Shown here: piece after piece, positions 14,616 to 15,127 of the stretch | Numbering within the stretch: the stretch's first letter is position 1 | Layout of the letters: each line of letters opens with the position of its first letter | Assembly: GCA_024695225.1 (NCBI GenBank) | Contig: JAILIO010000019.1 | Span: forward strand, 1 to 15,127 | Length of the DNA: 15,127 nucleotides | From: Lachnospiraceae bacterium | GTDB lineage: Bacteria; Bacillota; Clostridia; Lachnospirales; Lachnospiraceae | Direction: 5' to 3' | The notes under the pieces: generated by a model | Databases searched by the model: none | What the model was told of the DNA's origin: nothing | The model's input: only the letters and a program-made list of their open reading frames with translations | Position numbers and translations under genes: made by a program

Positions 14616-14644
14616 TTTCAAGTTTATCTGACCTGTGGTAAACT
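14616..14644 (+). promoter_or_regulatory. Possible promoter for the aminotransferase gene
   Basis: TTTCAA (14616-14621), 17 nt, and TAAACT (14639-14644) form a weak match on the plus strand. It would give a leader of about 20 nt that just includes the ribosome site. The spacing is right but the -35 box is poor. Confidence 0.3.
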
Positions 14645-14669
14645 ATTCCGGAAATGGAGGTCATTTACC

Positions 14670-15127
14670 TTGAATATTCCGGCGAACAGAACAGACAGAG
14701 CCTATGAAATGCACAGTGCTGAATACGATGAAGCTGCCCTCAGGGTGCTGAGATCCGGTCATTTGATCCTGGGGCCCGAGGTGGAAGCTTTTGAAAAAGA
14801 GTTTTCTGCATTTCACGGGGAAGATATATATTGCGCAGGTCTTGCTTCGGGACTGGATGCTCTTTGGATAGGAATGAAGCTTTTGGGCATTGGCCCGGGG
14901 GATGAAGTCATCATCCAGGGAAATGCATACATCGCTTCCGTGATGGGCATAACCATAAACGGGGCCACACCTGTATTTACAGAACCCGGTCCAGACTCCC
15001 AGACAGACCCTGACAATGTGGAGAAAGCCATAACTCCCCGCACAAAGGCTGTGGTGGCGGTCCATCTCTACGGTCAGATGTGCGATATGGACAGGCTCTC
15101 CAGGATATGTTCCGACAGGGGGCTCCT
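14670..15127 (+). CDS. DegT/DnrJ/EryC1-family sugar-nucleotide aminotransferase (N-terminal part; 3' end outside window)
   Basis: A PLP-dependent aminotransferase of the family that aminates keto-sugars bound to nucleotides, as in surface polysaccharide synthesis. Only 152 codons lie in the window. The start is a TTG at 14670, with GGAGG 9 nt upstream; the ATG at 14654 is in another frame and stops quickly, and the in-frame ATG at 14709 would remove conserved residues. Family marks seen are LRSGHLILGPEVEAFEKEF (about 28-46), CAGLASGLDALWIGMKLLG, GDEVIIQGNAYIASVMGI, and AVVAVHLYGQMCDMDRL. The INGATPVF stretch and the overall pattern resemble the FdtB/QdtB (dTDP-3-keto-6-deoxyhexose) group. The PLP-binding lysine lies beyond the edge. 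It is the only plus-strand gene, divergent from gpmA, and probably begins a separate operon. Confidence 0.92.
   Translation, partial: MNIPANRTDRAYEMHSAEYDEAALRVLRSGHLILGPEVEAFEKEFSAFHGEDIYCAGLASGLDALWIGMKLLGIGPGDEVIIQGNAYIASVMGITINGATPVFTEPGPDSQTDPDNVEKAITPRTKAVVAVHLYGQMCDMDRLSRICSDRGL

Noticed and set aside
14661..15065. Minus-strand open frame opposite the aminotransferase
   Set aside because: It has no recognisable family and is antisense to a clear DegT-family gene with its own ribosome site.

Overview
The window reads as chromosomal DNA of a Clostridia member, most likely a Lachnospiraceae-type Firmicute. The ketol-acid reductoisomerase, the RNase HI, the phage-like dUTPase and the strong Shine-Dalgarno sites with TTG starts all fit this; the family assignment rests on my recall of such proteins, not on a search. 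Almost everything lies on the minus strand, so transcription runs from the right end of the window to the left. Only the last gene, at the right edge, is on the plus strand.

Right to left. (1) At 14670-15127 a plus-strand DegT/DnrJ/EryC1 sugar-nucleotide aminotransferase starts and runs off the window; it probably opens a surface-glycan cluster. (2) A divergent intergenic region holds a strong minus-strand promoter (TTGACG-17-TATACT). It drives gpmA, then a small lipoprotein gene, then a branched-chain amino acid block: ilvB, two consecutive acetolactate synthase small-subunit genes, and ilvC. This unit ends at a clear intrinsic terminator at about 8978-9010. (3) A second promoter (TTGAAT-17-TATCAT, 8918-8946) lies just past that terminator and starts a second long unit: a beta-propeller lactonase-family protein, purine nucleoside phosphorylase, an MTA/SAH-type deaminase, a membrane-anchored MutS-like ATPase, rnhA, dut and gltX. 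A long AT-rich hairpin follows at 821-863. (4) At the left edge lies an OmpR/PhoB-family response regulator, missing only its last few codons.

How the genes work together: ilvB/ilvN/ilvC supply the first two shared steps of valine, leucine and isoleucine synthesis, and gpmA supplies a glycolytic step towards pyruvate, the acetolactate synthase substrate. In the second unit the deaminase and the phosphorylase fit a salvage route for adenosine-type by-products of SAM use, while dut, rnhA and the MutS-like protein look like nucleotide-pool and nucleic-acid upkeep. Genes are tightly packed, with 1-nt and 8-nt overlaps.

The most unusual feature is repeat structure. Several intergenic gaps carry their own degenerate direct repeats (35-bp, about 44-bp, 29-bp and 49-bp periods), and a 42-bp (14-residue) tandem repeat is inserted in frame in the ATPase domain of the MutS-like protein. 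I see no rRNA, tRNA, CRISPR array, insertion sequence or prophage, and no clear new defence system.
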